From NCBI GenBank assembly GCA_964057225.1, contig CAXKVF010000079.1, positions 248,001-312,000 on the forward strand: a stretch of DNA of 64,000 nucleotides, read 5' to 3'. This DNA comes from Auanema rhodensis (Eukaryota; Nematoda; Chromadorea; Rhabditida; Rhabditidae). The notes under the pieces are model-generated. The model was not told where the DNA came from. It made no database searches and saw nothing but the letters and a program-made list of their open reading frames with translations. The translations under genes were made by a program, and so were the position numbers. Shown here piece after piece: positions 29,801-44,059 of the stretch. Every line of letters starts with the position of its first letter. The stretch's first letter is position 1.

Positions 29801-32284
29801 CTTGCTTCACGTGAAGATAAAGAGATGCGGTTTTCAAAATTAGATTCCCCATGTCCATATTAGTCTAAAAACAAATTTTTATTGATATTGGTTCATGGTA
29901 ACCATGACTTTGAAATTTACGTGAACTTTAATTTATGCTAATTAAATGTACACGTGATGTGCACTTGGTATGTAACTCGCTTCACGTGAAAGATAAAGAG
30001 ATGCGGTTTTCAAAATTAGATTCCCCATGTCCATATTAGTCTAAAAACAAATTTTTATTGATATTGGTTCATGGTAACCATGACTTTGAAATTTACGTGA
30101 ACTTTAATTTATGCTAATTAAATGTACACGTGATGTGCACTTGGTATGTAACTCGCTTCACGTGAAAGATAAAGGGATGCGGTTTTCAAAATTAGATTCC
30201 CCATGTCCATATTAGTCCAAAAACAAATTTTTATTGATATTGGTTCATGGTAACCATGTCTTTGAAATTTACGTGAACTTTAATTCATGCTAATTAAATG
30301 TACACGTGATGTGCACTTGGTATGTAACTCGCTTCACGTGAAAGATAAAGAGATGCGGTTTTCAAAATTAGATTCCCCATGTCCATATTAGTCTAAAAAC
30401 AACTTTTTATTGATATTGGTTCATGGTAACCATGTCTTTGAAATTTACGTGAACTTTAATTTATGCTAATTAAATGTACACGTGATGTGCACTTGGTATG
30501 TAACTCGCTTCACGTGAAAGATAAAGAGATGCGGTTTTCAAAATTTGATTCCCCATGTCCATATTAGTCTAAAAACAAATTTTTATTGATATTGGTTCAT
30601 GGTAACCATGTCTTTGAAATTTACGTGAACTTTAATTTATGCTAATTAAATGTACACGTGATGTGCACTTGGTATGTAACTCGCTTCACGTGAAAGATAA
30701 AGAGATGCGGTTTTCAAAATTAGATTCCCCATGTCCATATTAGTTTAAAAACAAATTTTTATTGATATTGGTGCATGGTAACCATGACTTTGAAATTTAC
30801 GTGAACTTTAATTTATGCTAATTAAATGTACACGTGATGTGCACTTGGTATGTAACTCGCTTCACGTGAAAGATAAAGAGATGTGGTTTTCAAAATTAGA
30901 TTCCCCATGTCCATATTAGTTTAAAAACAAATTTTTATTGATATTGGTGCATGGTAACCATGACTTTGAAATTTACGTGAACTTTAATTTATGCTAATTA
31001 AATGTACACGTGATGTGCACTTGGTATGTAACTCGCTTCACGTGAAAGATAAAGAGATGCGGTTTTCAAAATTAGATTCCCCATGTCCATATTAGTCTAA
31101 AAACAACTTTTTATTGATATTGGTTCATGGTAACCATGACATTGAAATTTACGTGAACTTTAATTCATGCTAATTAAATGTACACGTGATGTGCACTTGT
31201 TATGTAACTCGCTTCACGTGAAAGATAAAGAGATGCGGTTTTCAAAATTAGATTCCCCATGTCCATATTAGTTTAAAAACAAATTTTTATTGATATTGGT
31301 GCATGGTAACCATGACTTTGAAATTTACGTGAACTTTAATTTATGCTAATTAAATGTACACGTGATGTGCACTTGGTATGTAACTCGCTTCACGTGAAAG
31401 ATAAAGAGATGCGGTTTTCAAAATTAGATTCCCCATGTCCATATTAGTCTAAAAACAAATTTTTATTGATATTGGTTCATGGTAACCATGTCTTTGAAAT
31501 TTACGTGAACTTTAATTTATGCTAATTAAATGTACACGTGATGTGCACTTGGTATGTAACTCGCTTCACGTGAAAGATAAAGAGATGCGGTTTTCAAAAT
31601 TAGATTCCCCATGTCCATATTAGTCTAAAAACAAATTTTTATTGATATTGGTTCATGGTAACCATGTCTTTGAAATTTACGTGAACTTTAATTTATGCTA
31701 ATTAAATGTACACGTGATGTGCACTTGGTATGTAACTTGCTTCACGTGAAGATAAAGAGATGCGGTTTTCAAAATTAGATTCCCCATGTCCATATTAGTC
31801 TAAAAACAAATTTTTATTGATATTGGTTCATGGTAACCATGACTTTGAAATTTACGTGAACTTTAATTTATGCTAATTAAATGTACACGTGATGTGCACT
31901 TGGTATGTAACTCGCTTCACGTGAAAGATAAAGGGATGCGGTTTTCAAAATTAGATTCCCCATGTCCATATTAGTCCAAAAACAAATTTTTATTGATATT
32001 GGTTCATGGTAACCATGTCTTTGAAATTTACGTGAACTTTAATTTATGCTAATTAAATGTACACGTGATGTGCACTTGGTATGTAACTCGCTTCACGTGA
32101 AAGATAAAGAGATGCGGTTTTCAAAATTTGATTCCCCATGTCCATATTAGTCTAAAAACAAATTTTTATTGATATTGGTTCATGGTAACCATGTCTTTGA
32201 AATTTACGTGAACTTTAATTTATGCTAATTAAATGTACACGTGATGTGCACTTGGTATGTAACTCGCTTCACGTGAAAGATAAA

Positions 32285-35200
32285 GAGATGCGGTTTTCAA
32301 AATTAGATTCCCCATGTCCATATTAGTTTAAAAACAAATTTTTATTGATATTGGTGCATGGTAACCATGACTTTGAAATTTACGTGAACTTTAATTTATG
32401 CTAATTAAATGTACACGTGATGTGCACTTGGTATGTAACTCGCTTCACGTGAAAGATAAAGAGATGCGGTTTTCAAAATTAGATTCCCCATGTCCATATT
32501 AGTTTAAAAACAAATTTTTATTGATATTGGTGCATGGTAACCATGACTTTGAAATTTACGTGAACTTTAATTTATGCTAATTAAATGTACACGTGATGTG
32601 CACTTGGTATGTAACTCGCTTCACGTGAAAGATGAAGAGATGCGGTTTTCAAAATTAGATTCCCCATGTCCATATTAGTCTAAAAACAACTTTTTATTGA
32701 TATTGGTTCATGGTAACCATGACATTGAAATTTACGTGAACTTTAATTCATGCTAATTAAATGTACACGTGATGTGCACTTGTTATGTAACTCGCTTCAC
32801 GTGAAAGATGAAGAGATGCGGTTTTCAAAATTAGATTCCCCATGTCCATATTAGTCTAAAAACAAATTTTTATTGATATTGGTTCATGGTAACCATGACT
32901 TTGAAATTTACGTGAACTTTAATTTATGCTAATTAAATGTACACGTGATGTGCACTTGGTATGTAACTCGCTTCACGTGAAAGATAAAGAGATGCGGTTT
33001 TCAAAATTAGATTCCCCATGTCCATATTAGTCTAAAAACAAATTTTTATTGATATTGGTGCATGGTAACCATGACTTTGAAATTTACGTGAACTTTAATT
33101 TATGCTAATTAAATGTACACGTGATGTGCACTTGGTATGTAACTCGCTTCACGTGAAAGATAAAAAGATGCGGTTTTCAAAATTAGATTCCCCATGTCCA
33201 TATTAGTCTAAAAACAAATTTTTATTGATATTGGTGCATGGTAACCATGTCTTTGAAATTTACGTGAACTTTAATTCATGCTAATTAAATGTACACGTGA
33301 TGTGCACTTGGTATGTTACTCGCTTCACGTAAAAGATAAAGAGATGCGGTTTCAAAATTAGATTCCCCATGTCCATATTAGTCTAAAAACAAATTTTTAT
33401 TGATATTGGTTCATGGTAACCATGTCTTTGAAATTTACGTGAACTTTAATTTATGCTAATTAAATGTACACGTGATGTGCACTTGGTATGTAACCCGCTT
33501 CACGTGAAAGATAAAGAGATGCGGTTTTCAAAATTAGATTCCCCATGTCCATATTAGTCTAAAAACAACTTTTTATTGATATTGGTTCATGGTAACCATG
33601 ACATTGAAATTTACGTGAACTTTAATTCATGCTAATTAAATGTACACGTGATGTGCACTTGTTATGTAACTCGCTTCACGTGAAAGATGAAGAGATGCGG
33701 TTTTCAAAATTAGATTCCCCATGTCCATATTAGTCTAAAAACAAATTTTTATTGATATTGGTGCATGGTAACCATGACTTTGAAATTTACGTGAATTTTA
33801 ATTTATGCTAATTAAATGTACACGTGATGTGCACTTGGTATGTAACCCGCTTCACGTGAAAGATAAAGAGATGCGGTTTTCACAATTAGATTCCCCATGT
33901 CCATATTAGTCTAAAAACAAATTTTTATTGATATTGGTGCATGGTAACCATGACTTTGAAATTTACATGAACTTTAATTTATGCTAATTAAATGTACACG
34001 TGATGTGCACTTGGTATGTAACTCGCTTCACGTGAAAGATAAAGAGATGCGGTTTTCAAAATTAGATTCCCCATGTCCATATTAGTCTAAAAACAAATTT
34101 TTATTGATATTGGTGCATGGTAACCATGTCTTTGAAATTTACGTGAACTTTAATTCATGCTAATTAAATGTACACGTGATGTGCACTTGGTATGTAACTC
34201 GCTTCACGTAAAAGATAAAGAGATGCGGTTTCAAAATTAGATTCCCCATGTCCATATTAGTCTAAAAACAAATTTTTATTGATATTGTTTCATGGTAACC
34301 ATGTCTTTGAAATTTACGTGAACTTTAATTTATGCTAATTAAATGTACACGTGATGTGCACTTGGTATGTAACCCGCTTCACGTAAAAGATAAAGAGATG
34401 CGGTTTTCAAAATTAGATTCCCCATGTCCATCTTAGTCTAAAAACAACTTTTTATTGATATTGGTTCATGGTAACCATGACTTTGAAATTTACGTGAACT
34501 TTAATTTATGCTAATTAAATGTACACGTGATGTGCACTTGTTATGTAACTCGCTTCACGTGAAAGATGAAGAGATGCGGTTTTCAAAATTAGATTCCCCA
34601 TGTCCATATTAGTTTAAAAACAAATTTTTATTGATATTGGTGCATGGTAACCATGACTTTGAAATTTACGTGAACTTTAATTTATGCTAATTAAATGTAC
34701 ACGTGATGTGCACTTGGTATGTAACTCGCTTCACGTGAAAGATAAAGAGATGCGGTTTTCAAAATTAGATTCCCCATGTCCATATTAGTTTAAAAACAAA
34801 TTTTTATTGATATTGGTGCATGGTAACCATGACTTTGAAATTTACGTGAACTTTAATTTATGCTAATTAAATGTACACGTGATGTGCACTTGGTATGTAA
34901 CTCGCTTCACGTGAAAGATGAAGAGATGCGGTTTTCAAAATTAGATTCCCCATGTCCATATTAGTCTAAAAACAACTTTTTATTGATATTGGTTCATGGT
35001 AACCATGACATTGAAATTTACGTGAACTTTAATTCATGCTAATTAAATGTACACGTGATGTGCACTTGTTATGTAACTCGCTTCACGTGAAAGATGAAGA
35101 GATGCGGTTTTCAAAATTAGATTCCCCATGTCCATATTAGTCTAAAAACAAATTTTTATTGATATTGGTTCATGGTAACCATGACTTTGAAATTTACGTG

Positions 35201-36730
35201 AACTTTAATTTATGCTAATTAAATGTACACGTGATGTGCACTTGGTATGTAACTCGCTTCACGTGAAAGATAAAGAGATGCGGTTTTCAAAATTAGATTC
35301 CCCATGTCCATATTAGTCTAAAAACAAATTTTTATTGATATTGGTGCATGGTAACCATGACTTTGAAATTTACGTGAACTTTAATTTATGCTAATTAAAT
35401 GTACACGTGATGTGCACTTGGTATGTAACTCGCTTCACGTGAAAGATAAAAAGATGCGGTTTTCAAAATTAGATTCCCCATGTCCATATTAGTCTAAAAA
35501 CAAATTTTTATTGATATTGGTGCATGGTAACCATGTCTTTGAAATTTACGTGAACTTTAATTCATGCTAATTAAATGTACACGTGATGTGCACTTGGTAT
35601 GTTACTCGCTTCACGTAAAAGATAAAGAGATGCGGTTTCAAAATTAGATTCCCCATGTCCATATTAGTCTAAAAACAAATTTTTATTGATATTGGTTCAT
35701 GGTAACCATGTCTTTGAAATTTACGTGAACTTTAATTTATGCTAATTAAATGTACACGTGATGTGCACTTGGTATGTAACCCGCTTCACGTGAAAGATAA
35801 AGAGATGCGGTTTTCAAAATTAGATTCCCCATGTCCATATTAGTCTAAAAACAACTTTTTATTGATATTGGTTCATGGTAACCATGACATTGAAATTTAC
35901 GTGAACTTTAATTCATGCTAATTAAATGTACACGTGATGTGCACTTGTTATGTAACTCGCTTCACGTGAAAGATGAAGAGATGCGGTTTTCAAAATTAGA
36001 TTCCCCATGTCCATATTAGTCTAAAAACAAATTTTTATTGATATTGGTGCATGGTAACCATGACTTTGAAATTTACGTGAATTTTAATTTATGCTAATTA
36101 AATGTACACGTGATGTGCACTTGGTATGTAACCCGCTTCACGTGAAAGATAAAGAGATGCGGTTTTCAAAATTAGATTCCCCATGTCCATATTAGTCTAA
36201 AAACAAATTTTTATTGATATTGGTGCATGGTAACCATGACTTTGAAATTTACATGAACTTTAATTTATGCTAATTAAATGTACACGTGATGTGCACTTGG
36301 TATGTAACTCGCTTCACGTGAAAGATAAAGAGATGCGGTTTTCAAAATTAGATTCCCCATGTCCATATTAGTCTAAAAACAAATTTTTATTGATATTGGT
36401 GCATGGTAACCATGTCTTTGAAATTTACGTGAACTTTAATTCATGCTAATTAAATGTACACGTGATGTGCACTTGGTATGTAACTCGCTTCACGTAAAAG
36501 ATAAAGAGATGCGGTTTCAAAATTAGATTCCCCATGTCCATATTAGTCTAAAAACAAATTTTTATTGATATTGGTTCATGGTAACCATGTCTTTGAAATT
36601 TACGTGAACTTCAATTTATGCTAATTAAATGTACACGTGATGTGCACTTGGTATGTAACCCGCTTCACGTAAAAGATAAAGAGATGCGGTTTTCAAAATT
36701 AGATTCCCCATGTCCATCTTAGTCTAAAAA
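32285..36730. repeat. Block duplication, 13 monomers (2,286-bp offset)
   Basis: About 32,285-34,440 matches about 34,571-36,730 at 2,286 bp (13 monomers less two). Shared sites: CAACTTTTT (32,687/34,973), GTATGTTACTCGC (33,311/35,597), GTGAATTTTAATTT (33,793/36,079), TTTACATGAAC (33,964/36,250) and CATCTTAG (34,428/36,714). Differences include TTTTCACAATT near 33,880 against TTTTCAAAATT, and TATTGTTTCATGG near 34,285 against TATTGGTTCATGG, so this event is older than the 5,627-bp one or the copies mutated faster. Confidence 0.78.
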
Positions 36731-37960
36731 CAACTTTTTATTGATATTGGTTCATGGTAACCATGACATTGAAATTTACATGAACTTTAATTCATGCTAA
36801 TTAAATGTACACGTGATGTGCACTTGTTATGTAACTCGCTTCACGTGAAAGATGAAGAGATGCGGTTTTCAAAATTAGATTCCCCATGTCCATATTAGTC
36901 TAAAAACAAATTTTTATTGATATTGGTGCATGGTAACCATGACTTTGAAATTTACGTGAATTTTAATTTATGCTAATTAAATGTACACGTGATGTGCACT
37001 TGGTATGTAACTCGCTTCACGTGAAAGATAAAGAGATGCGGTTTTCAAAATTAGATTCCCCATGTCCATATTAGTCTAAAAACAAATTTTTATCGATATT
37101 GGTTCATGGTAACCATGACTTTGAAATTTACGTGAACTTTAATTTATGCTAATTAAATGTACACGTGATGTGCACTTGGTATGTAACTCGCTTCACGTGA
37201 AAGATAAAGAGATGCGGTTTTCAAAATTTGATTCCCCATGTCCATATTAGTCTAAAAACAAATTTTTATTGATATTGGTTCATGGTAACCATGACTTTGA
37301 AATTTACGTGAACTTTAATTTATGCTAATTAAATGTACACGTGATGTGCACTTGGTATGTAACTCGCTTCACGTGAAAGATAAAAAGATGCGGTTTTCAA
37401 AATTAGATTCCCCATGTCCATATTAGTTTAAAAATAAATTTTTATTGATATTGGTGCATGGTAACCATGACTTTGAAATTTACGTGAACTTTAATTTATG
37501 CTTATTAAATGTACACTTGATGTGCACTTGGTATGTAACTCGCTTCACGTAAAAGATGAAGAGATGCGGTTTCCAAATTTAGATTCCCCATGTCCATATT
37601 AGTCTAAAAACAAATTTTTATTGATATTGGTTCATGGTAACCATGTCTTTGAAATTTACGTGAACTTTAATTTCTGCTAATTAAATGTACACGTGATGTG
37701 CACTTGGTATGTAACTCGCTTCACGTAAAAGATAAAGAGATGCGGTTTTCAAAATTAGATTCCCCATGTCCATATTAGTCTAAAAACAAATTTTTATTGA
37801 TATTGGTTCATGGTAACCATGTCTTTGAAATTTACGTGAACTTTAATTTATGCTAATTAAATGTACACGTGATGTGCACTTGGTATGTAACTCGCTTCAC
37901 GTGAAAGATAAAGAGATGCGGTTTTCAAAATTAGATTCCCCATGTCCATATTAGTCTAAA

Positions 37961-40900
37961 AACAACTTTTTATTGATATTGGTTCATGGTAACCATGACT
38001 TTGAAATTTACGTGAACTTTAATTCATGCTAATTAAATGTACACGTGATGTGCACTTGGTATGTAACTCGCTTCACGTGAAAGATAAAGAGATGCAGTTT
38101 TCAAAATTAGATTCCCCATGTCCATATTAGTTTAAAAACAAATTTTTATTGATATTGGTGCATGGTAACCATGACTTTGAAATTTACGTGAACTTTAATT
38201 CATGCTAATTAAATGTACACGTGATGTGCACTTGGTATGTAACTCGCTTCACGTAAAAGATAAAGAGATGCGGTTTTCAAAATTAGATTCCCCATGTCCA
38301 TATTAGTCTAAAAACAACTTTTTATTGATATTGGTTCATGGTAACCATGACTTTGAAATTTACGTGAACTTTAATTTATGCTAATTAAATGTACACGTGA
38401 TGTGCACTTGGTATGTAACTCGCTTCACGTGAAAGATAAAGAGATGCAGTTTTCAAAATTAGATTCCCCATGTCCATATTAGTTTAAAAACAAATTTTTA
38501 TTGATATTGGTGCATGGTAACCATGACTTTGAAATTTACGTGAACTTTAATTTATGCTTATTAAATGTACACGTGATGTGCACTTGGTATGTAACTCGCT
38601 TCACGTAAAAGATAAAGAGATGCGGTTTCCAAAATTAGATTCCCCATGTCCATATTAGTCTAAAAACAAATTTTTATTGATATTGGTGCATGGTAACCAT
38701 GACTTTGAAATTTACGTGAACTTTAATTCATGCTAATTAAATGTACACGTGATGTGCACTTGGTATGTAACTCGCTTCACGTGAAAGATAAAGAGATGCA
38801 GTTTTCAAAATTAGATTCCCCATGTCCATATTAGTTTAAAAACAAATTTTTATTGATATTGGTGCATGGTAACCATGACTTTGAAATTTACGTGAACTTT
38901 AATTCATGCTAATTAAATGTACACGTGATGTGCACTTGGTATGTAACTCGCTTCACGTAAAAGATAAAGAGATGCGGTTTTCAAAATTAGATTCCCCATG
39001 TCCATATTAGTCTAAAAACAACTTTTTATTGATATTGGTTCATGGTAACCATGACTTTGAAATTTACGTGAACTTTAATTTATGCTAATTAAATGTACAC
39101 GTGATGTGCACTTGGTATGTAACTCGCTTCACGTGAAAGATAAAGAGATGCGGTTTTCAAAATTAGATTCCCCATGTCCATATTAGTCTAAAAACAACTT
39201 TTTATTGATATTGGTTCATGGTAACCATGACATTGAAATTTACGTGAACTTTAATTCATGCTAATTAAATGTACACGTGATGTGCACTTGGTATGTAACT
39301 CGCTTCACTTGAAAGATAAAGAGATGCGGTTTTCAAAATTAGATTCCCCATGTCCATATTAGTCTAAAAACAAATTTTTATTGATATTGGTTCATGGTAA
39401 CCATGACTTTGAAATTTACGTGAACTTTAATTTATGCTAATTAAATGTACACGTGATGTGCACTTGGTATGTAACTCGCTTCACGTGAAAGATAAAAAGA
39501 TGCGGTTTTCAAAATTAGATTTCCCATGTCCATATTAGTCTAAAAACAAATTTTTATTGATATTGGTTCATGGTAACCATGTCTTTGAAATTTACGTGAA
39601 CTTTAATTTATGCTAATTAAATGTACACGTGATGTGCACTTGGTATGTAACTCGCTTCACGTGAAAGATAAAGAGATGCGGTTTTCAAAATTAGATTCCC
39701 CATGTCCATATTAGTCTAAAAACAACTTTTTATTGATATTGGTTCGTGGTAACCATGACTTTGAAATTTACGTGAACTTTAATTCATGCTAATTAAATGT
39801 ACACGTGATGTGCACTTGGTATGTAACTCGCTTCACGTGAAAGATAAAGAGATGCAGTTTTCAAAATTAGATTCCCCATGTCCATATTAGTTTAAAAACA
39901 AATTTTTATTGATATTGGTGCATGGTAACCATGACTTTGAAATTTACGTGAACTTTAATTCATGCTAATTAAATGTACACGTGATGTGCACTTGGTATGT
40001 AACTCGCTTCACGTAAAAGATAAAGAGATGCGGTTTTCAAAATTAGATTCCCCATGTCCATATTAGTCTAAAAACAACTTTTTATTGATATTGGTTCATG
40101 GTAACCATGACTTTGAAATTTACGTGAACTTTAATTTATGCTAATTAAATGTACACGTGATGTGCACTTGGTATGTAACTCGCTTCACGTGAAAGATAAA
40201 GAGATGCAGTTTTCAAAATTAGATTCCCCATGTCCATATTAGTTTAAAAACAAATTTTTATTGATATTGGTGCATGGTAACCATGACTTTGAAATTTACG
40301 TGAACTTTAATTTATGCTTATTAAATGTACACGTGATGTGCACTTGGTATGTAACTCGCTTCACGTAAAAGATAAAGAGATGCGGTTTCCAAAATTAGAT
40401 TCCCCATGTCCATATTAGTCTAAAAACAAATTTTTATTGATATTGGTTCATGGTAACCATGTCTTTGAAATTTACGTGAACTTTAATTTATGCTAATTAA
40501 ATGTACACGTGATGTGCACTTGGTATGTAACTCGCTTCACGTGAAAGATAAAGAGATGCGGTTTTCAAAATTAGATTCCCCATGTCCATATTAGTTTAAA
40601 AACAAATTTTTATTGATATTGGTGCATGGTAACCATGACTTTGAAATTTACGTGAACTTTAATTCATGCTAATTAAATGTACACGTGATGTGCACTTGGT
40701 ATGTAACTCGCTTCACGTAAAAGATAAAGAGATGCGGTTTTCAAAATTAGATTCCCCATGTCCATATTAGTCTAAAAACAAATTTTTATTGATATTGGTT
40801 CATGGTAACCATGTCTTTGAAATTTACGTGAACTTTAATTTATGCTAATTAAATGTACACGTGATGTGCACTTGGTATGTAACTCGCTTCACGTGAAAGA

Positions 40901-41500
40901 TAAAGAGATGCGGTTTTCAAAATTAGATTCCCCATGTCCATATTAGTCTAAAAACAACTTTTTATTGATATTGGTTCATGGTAACCATGACATTGAAATT
41001 TACGTGAACTTTAATTCATGCTAATTAAATGTACACGTGATGTGCACTTGTTATGTAACTCGCTTCACGTGAAAGATGAAGAGATGCGGTTTTCAAAATT
41101 AGATTCCCCATGTCCATATTAGTCTAAAAACAAATTTTTATTGATATTAGTGCATGGTAACCATGACTTTGAAATTTACGTGAACTTTAATTTATGCTAA
41201 TTAAATGTACACGTGATGTGCACTTGGTATGTAACTCGCTTCACGTGAAAGATAAAGAGATGCGGTTTTCAAAATTAGATTCCCCATGTCCATATTAGTC
41301 TAAAAACAACTTTTTATTGATATTGGTTCATGGTAACCATGACATTGAAATTTACGTGAACTTTAATTCATGCTAATTAAATGTACACGTGATGTGCACT
41401 TGTTATGTAACTCGCTTCACGTGAAAGATGAAGAGATGCGGTTTTCAAAATTAGATTCCCCATGTCCATATTAGTCTAAAAACAAATTTTTATTGATATT
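37961..41500. repeat. Ten-monomer repeat (1,760-bp offset)
   Basis: CAACTTTTT at 37,961-37,970 and 39,721-39,730, GATGCAGTTT with TAGTTTAAAAAC downstream, and GCTTATTAAATG at 38,557 and 40,317 are 1,760 bp apart, ten monomers exactly. The segment beginning near 40,000 is also related to blocks near 49.5 and 62.0 kb (offsets 9,504 and then 12,496), so it is a source or relative of later amplified units. Confidence 0.7.
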
Positions 41501-41904
41501 GGTGCATGGTAACCATGACTTTGAAATTTACGTGAACTTTAATTTATGCTAATTAAATGTACACGTGATGTGCACTTGGTATGTAACTCGCTTCACGTGA
41601 AAGATAAAGAGATGCGGTTTTCAAAATTAGATTCCCCATGTCCATATTAGTCTAAAAACAAATTTTTATTGATATTGGTTCATGGTAACCATGACTTTGA
41701 AATTTACGTGAACTTTAATTTATGCTAATTAAATGTACACGTGATGTGCACTTGGTATGTAACTCGCTTCACGTGAAAGATAAAGAGATGCGGTTTTCAA
41801 AATTAGATTCCCCATGTTCATATTAGTCTAAAAACAAATTTTTATTGATATTGGTTCATGGTAACCATGACTTTGAAATTTACGTGAACTTTAATTTATG
41901 CTAA

Positions 41905-43800
41905 TTAAATGTACACGTGGTGTGCACTTGGTATGTAACTCGCTTCACGTGAAAGATAAAGAGATGCAGTTTTCAAAATTAGATTCCCCATGTCCATATT
42001 AGTCTAAAAACAAATTTTTATTGATATTGGTTCATGGTAACCATGACTTTGAAATTTACGTGAACTTTAGTTTATGCTAATTAAATGTACACGTGGTGTG
42101 CACTTGGTATGTAACTCGCTTCACGTGAAAGATAAAGAGATGCAGTTTTCAAAATTAGATTCCCCATGTCCATATTAGTCTAAAAACAAATTTTTATTGA
42201 TATTGGTTCATGGTAACCATGACTTTGAAATTTACGTGAACTTTAGTTTATGCTAATTAAATGTACACGTGGTGTGCACTTGGTATGTAACTCGCTTCAC
42301 GTGAAAGATAAAGAGATGCAGTTTTCAAAATTAGATTCCCCATGTCCATATTAGTCTAAAAACAAATTTTTATTGATATTAGTGCATGGTAACCATGACT
42401 TTGAAATTTACGTGAACTTTAGTTTATGCTAATTAAATGTACACGTGGTGTGCACTTGGTATGTAACTCGCTTCACGTGAAAGATAAAGAGATGCAGTTT
42501 TCAAAATTAGATTCCCCATGTCCATATTAGTCTAAAAACAAATTTTTATTGATATTGGTTCATGGTAACCATGACTTTGAAATTTACGTGAACTTTAATT
42601 TATGCTAATTAAATGTACACGTGATGTGCACTTGGTATGTAACTCGCTTCACGTGAAAGATAAAGAGATGCGGTTTTCAAAATTATATTCCCCATGTCCA
42701 TATTAGTTTAAAAACAAATTTTCATTGATATTGGTGCATGGTAACCATGACTTTGAAATTTACGTGAACTTTAGTTTATGCTAATTAAATGTACACGTGA
42801 TGTGCACTTGGTATGTAACTCGCTTCACGTGAAAGATAAAGAGATGCGGTTTTCAAAATTTGATTCCCCATGTCCATATTAGTCTAAAAACAAATTTTTA
42901 TTGATATTGGTTCATGGTAACCATGACTTTGAAATTTACGTGAACTTTAATTTATGCTAATTAAATGTACACGTGATGTGCACTTGGTATGTAACTCGCT
43001 TCACGTGAAAGATAAAGAGATGCGGTTTTCAAAATTAGATTCCCCATGTCCATATTAGTCTAAAAACAAATTTTTATTGATATTGGTTCATGGTAACCAT
43101 GACTTTGAAATTTACGTGAACTTTAGTTTATGCTAATTAAATGTACACGTGGTGTGCACTTGGTATGTAACTCGCTTCACGTGAAAGATAAAGAGATGCA
43201 GTTTTCAAAATTAGATTCCCCATGTCCATATTAGTCTAAAAACAAATTTTTATTGATATTAGTGCATGGTAACCATGACTTTGAAATTTACGTGAACTTT
43301 AGTTTATGCTAATTAAATGTACACGTGGTGTGCACTTGGTATGTAACTCGCTTCACGTGAAAGATAAAGAGATGCAGTTTTCAAAATTAGATTCCCCATG
43401 TCCATATTAGTCTAAAAACAAATTTTTATTGATATTGGTTCATGGTAACCATGACTTTGAAATTTACGTGAACTTTAATTTATGCTAATTAAATGTACAC
43501 GTGATGTGCACTTGGTATGTAACTCGCTTCACGTGAAAGATAAAGAGATGCGGTTTTCAAAATTATATTCCCCATGTCCATATTAGTTTAAAAACAAATT
43601 TTTATTGATATTGGTGCATGGTAACCATGACTTTGAAATTTACGTGAACTTTAGTTTATGCTAATTAAATGTACACGTGATGTGCACTTGGTATGTAACT
43701 CGCTTCACGTGAAAGATAAAGAGATGCGGTTTTCAAAATTTGATTCCCCATGTCCATATTAGTCTAAAAACAAATTTTTATTGATATTGGTTCATGGTAA
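41905..43800. repeat. Five-monomer tandem duplication (880-bp offset)
   Basis: The rare AATTATATTCC change recurs at 42,681 and 43,561, 880 bp apart, and is flanked in both copies by CGTGGTGTGC monomers upstream and an AATTTGATTCC monomer downstream. One private change, AAATTTTCATTG near 42,718, is only in the first copy. Confidence 0.72.
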
Positions 43801-44059
43801 CCATGACTTTGAAATTTACGTGAACTTTAATTTATGCTAATTAAATGTACACGTGATGTGCACTTGGTATGTAACTCGCTTCACGTGAAAGATAAAGAGA
43901 TGCGGTTTTCAAAATTAGATTCCCCATGTCCATATTAGTCTAAAAACAAATTTTTATTGATATTGGTTCATGGTAACCATGACTTTGAAATTTACGTGAA
44001 CTTTAATTTATGCTAATTAAATGTACACGTGATGTGCACTTGGTATGTAACTCGCTTCA

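Larger units (their letters stand above)
30200..41800. repeat. Array sector: GACATTG / CAACTTTTT monomers appear
   Basis: From here on, monomers preceded by CAACTTTTTATTG and reading GACATTG, ATTCATGC, TTGTTATG and GATGAAG become common (first near 31,129). Other local markers are AATTTGATTCC, AACCCGC, GTTACTCGC (33,316 and 35,602), CATCTTAG (34,428 and 36,714) and GCTTATTAAATG (37,501, 38,557, 40,317). Five 175-bp monomers of the GGTTTCAAAATT kind exist in the window; four lie here (near 33,350, 34,229, 35,635, 36,514). The last A-deleted 175-bp unit is near 31,740. No gene or foreign sequence is seen. Confidence 0.75.
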
